DNA from: Candidatus Bipolaricaulota bacterium
GTDB lineage: Bacteria > Bipolaricaulota > Bipolaricaulia > UBA7950 > UBA9294
Assembly: GCA_030612565.1 (NCBI GenBank)
Contig: JAUWNQ010000035.1
Span: 1-6,237 of the forward strand
DNA: 6,237 nt
Direction: 5' to 3'
Part shown: in pieces, positions 5,888 to 6,237 of the stretch
Position numbering within the stretch: position 1 is the first letter of the stretch
Layout: every line of letters starts with the position of its first letter
Notes under the pieces: model-generated
What the model was told of the DNA's origin: nothing
Databases searched by the model: none
The model's input: the letters and a program-made list of their open reading frames with translations, nothing else
Made by a program: the position numbers and the translations under genes

Positions 5888-6196
5888 ATGGCAAGAGAGA
5901 AGATCAGAATCAAGTTGCGGGGCTACGATCATGAACTGGTCGATAGTTCGGTTAAGAAGATTGTGGACTCGGCTAAGGAGACTCGGGCCATGATCGTATT
6001 TTTTTTTAATGATACTTCGTAGAGGGTGATCTACACGGTCCTCCGTTCTCCTCATATTGACAAGCGGTCTATGGAGCACTTCGAACGGCGTCTCCATACG
6101 CGGCTGATCGATATCAAGGAACCGACTTCAGAGACGATCAATGCCCTGATGGACATTGAGCTCCCCACGGGGATCGATATCGAGATCAAGCTGTAA
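5888..6196 (+). pseudogene. rpsJ: 30S ribosomal protein S10 with in-frame stop, probably an assembly artefact
   Basis: S10 is a 30S head protein and, as NusE, an antitermination factor. Full span is 102 codons plus TAA, the normal length. Residues 1-37 (MAREKIRIKLRGYDHELVDS onward to MIV) and the part from 6023 ([20 protein letters not shown] ... [20 protein letters not shown], ending IEIKL) are typical and in the same frame. Between them the near-invariant GPIPLPT is replaced by FFFNDTS and a TAG at 6020-6022, encoded by nine T (5999-6007) and a short AT-rich stretch. Length against Thermotoga S10 is unchanged, so this is a replacement, not an indel. S10 is normally essential and single-copy, so a real loss is unlikely unless another copy exists. 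Confidence 0.85.
5999..6036 (+). other. foreign-looking insert resembling the Illumina P5 flow-cell oligo
   Basis: T9 (5999-6007), then AATGATAC (6008-6015), then 12 bases, then GATCTACAC (6028-6036). From memory, the P5 flow-cell oligo is a T-run, AATGATAC, 12 bases, GATCTACAC, with the same order and spacing. The 12 middle bases match at only about 4 positions, and those from about 6021 look like native S10 codons. The GATCTACAC part also encodes the expected V-I-Y-T, so it may be the native site at which the oligo annealed. Confidence 0.6.
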
Positions 6197-6200
6197 ATAC

Positions 6201-6205
6201 GGAGG
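6201..6205 (+). promoter_or_regulatory. rplC ribosome binding site
   Basis: GGAGG, 9 bases before the ATG at 6215 and 5 bases after the rpsJ TAA. It supports the assignment of a gene start just before the window ends. Confidence 0.7.
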
Positions 6206-6214
6206 TTCGGGCGG

Positions 6215-6237
6215 ATGGCTCTAGGAATCTTAGCGCG
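6215..6237 (+). CDS. rplC: 50S ribosomal protein L3 (first 7 codons only)
   Basis: Only MALGILA plus two bases of the next codon are visible. This fits the usual L3 beginning (M-x-G-I-L-G-x-K-x-G-M-T). The place directly after rpsJ is where rplC lies in the S10 operon of nearly all bacteria. Identification rests mainly on this context, with the ribosome binding site at 6201. Confidence 0.75.

Noticed and set aside
5991..6007. T-run as an intrinsic terminator inside rpsJ
   Set aside because: No stable hairpin precedes the T9 run.
5999..6022. Programmed slippage or TAG recoding to express S10
   Set aside because: No shift by one base restores the frame, the conserved residues themselves are lost, and three neighbouring genes use TAG as stop.

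Overview
This is an ordinary bacterial housekeeping region, with every gene on the + strand: rpoC (3' part), rpsL, rpsG, fusA, rpsJ (damaged) and the first codons of rplC. It is the classic junction of the rpoBC, str and S10 operons. Coding DNA is moderately GC-rich with GC-biased third positions. The proteins are plainly bacterial and look closer to deep-branching thermophile-type families (Thermus- and Thermotoga-like S10, EF-G and beta') than to Proteobacteria. I cannot name the phylum. An uncultured lineage known from a metagenome assembly would fit, but that is inference.

Layout. Bases 2-2629 encode the last 875 residues of RNA polymerase beta': bridge helix, zinc-binding cysteines, trigger loop and C-terminal clamp parts. 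It carries lineage-specific extras: an expanded array of barrel-sandwich-type repeats just after the trigger loop, and extra copies of a short 'AED...G' module. Bases 2630-2750 hold two short-period repeat tracts and a near-consensus sigma-70 promoter very close to rpsL. rpsL and rpsG follow with a 9-base gap. A 219-base gap (3591-3809) then holds GC-rich hairpins and an AT-rich leader before fusA. fusA (EF-G, 691 aa) is followed after 2 bases by rpsJ; tuf, often found here, is absent. rplC begins at 6215.

The genes make up a transcription/translation supply line: RNA polymerase, decoding-site protein S12, 30S assembly protein S7, the translocase EF-G, S10 (also the antitermination factor NusE) and L3.

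The one real anomaly is in rpsJ. The conserved GPIPLPT stretch is replaced, without length change, by a T9 run plus an AT-rich stretch and an in-frame TAG. T9-AATGATAC, followed 12 bases later by GATCTACAC, matches the ends and spacing of the Illumina P5 flow-cell oligonucleotide as I remember it. An assembly or sequencing artefact is therefore the leading explanation rather than a real pseudogene. I see no defence system, mobile element, CRISPR array or RNA gene in the window.
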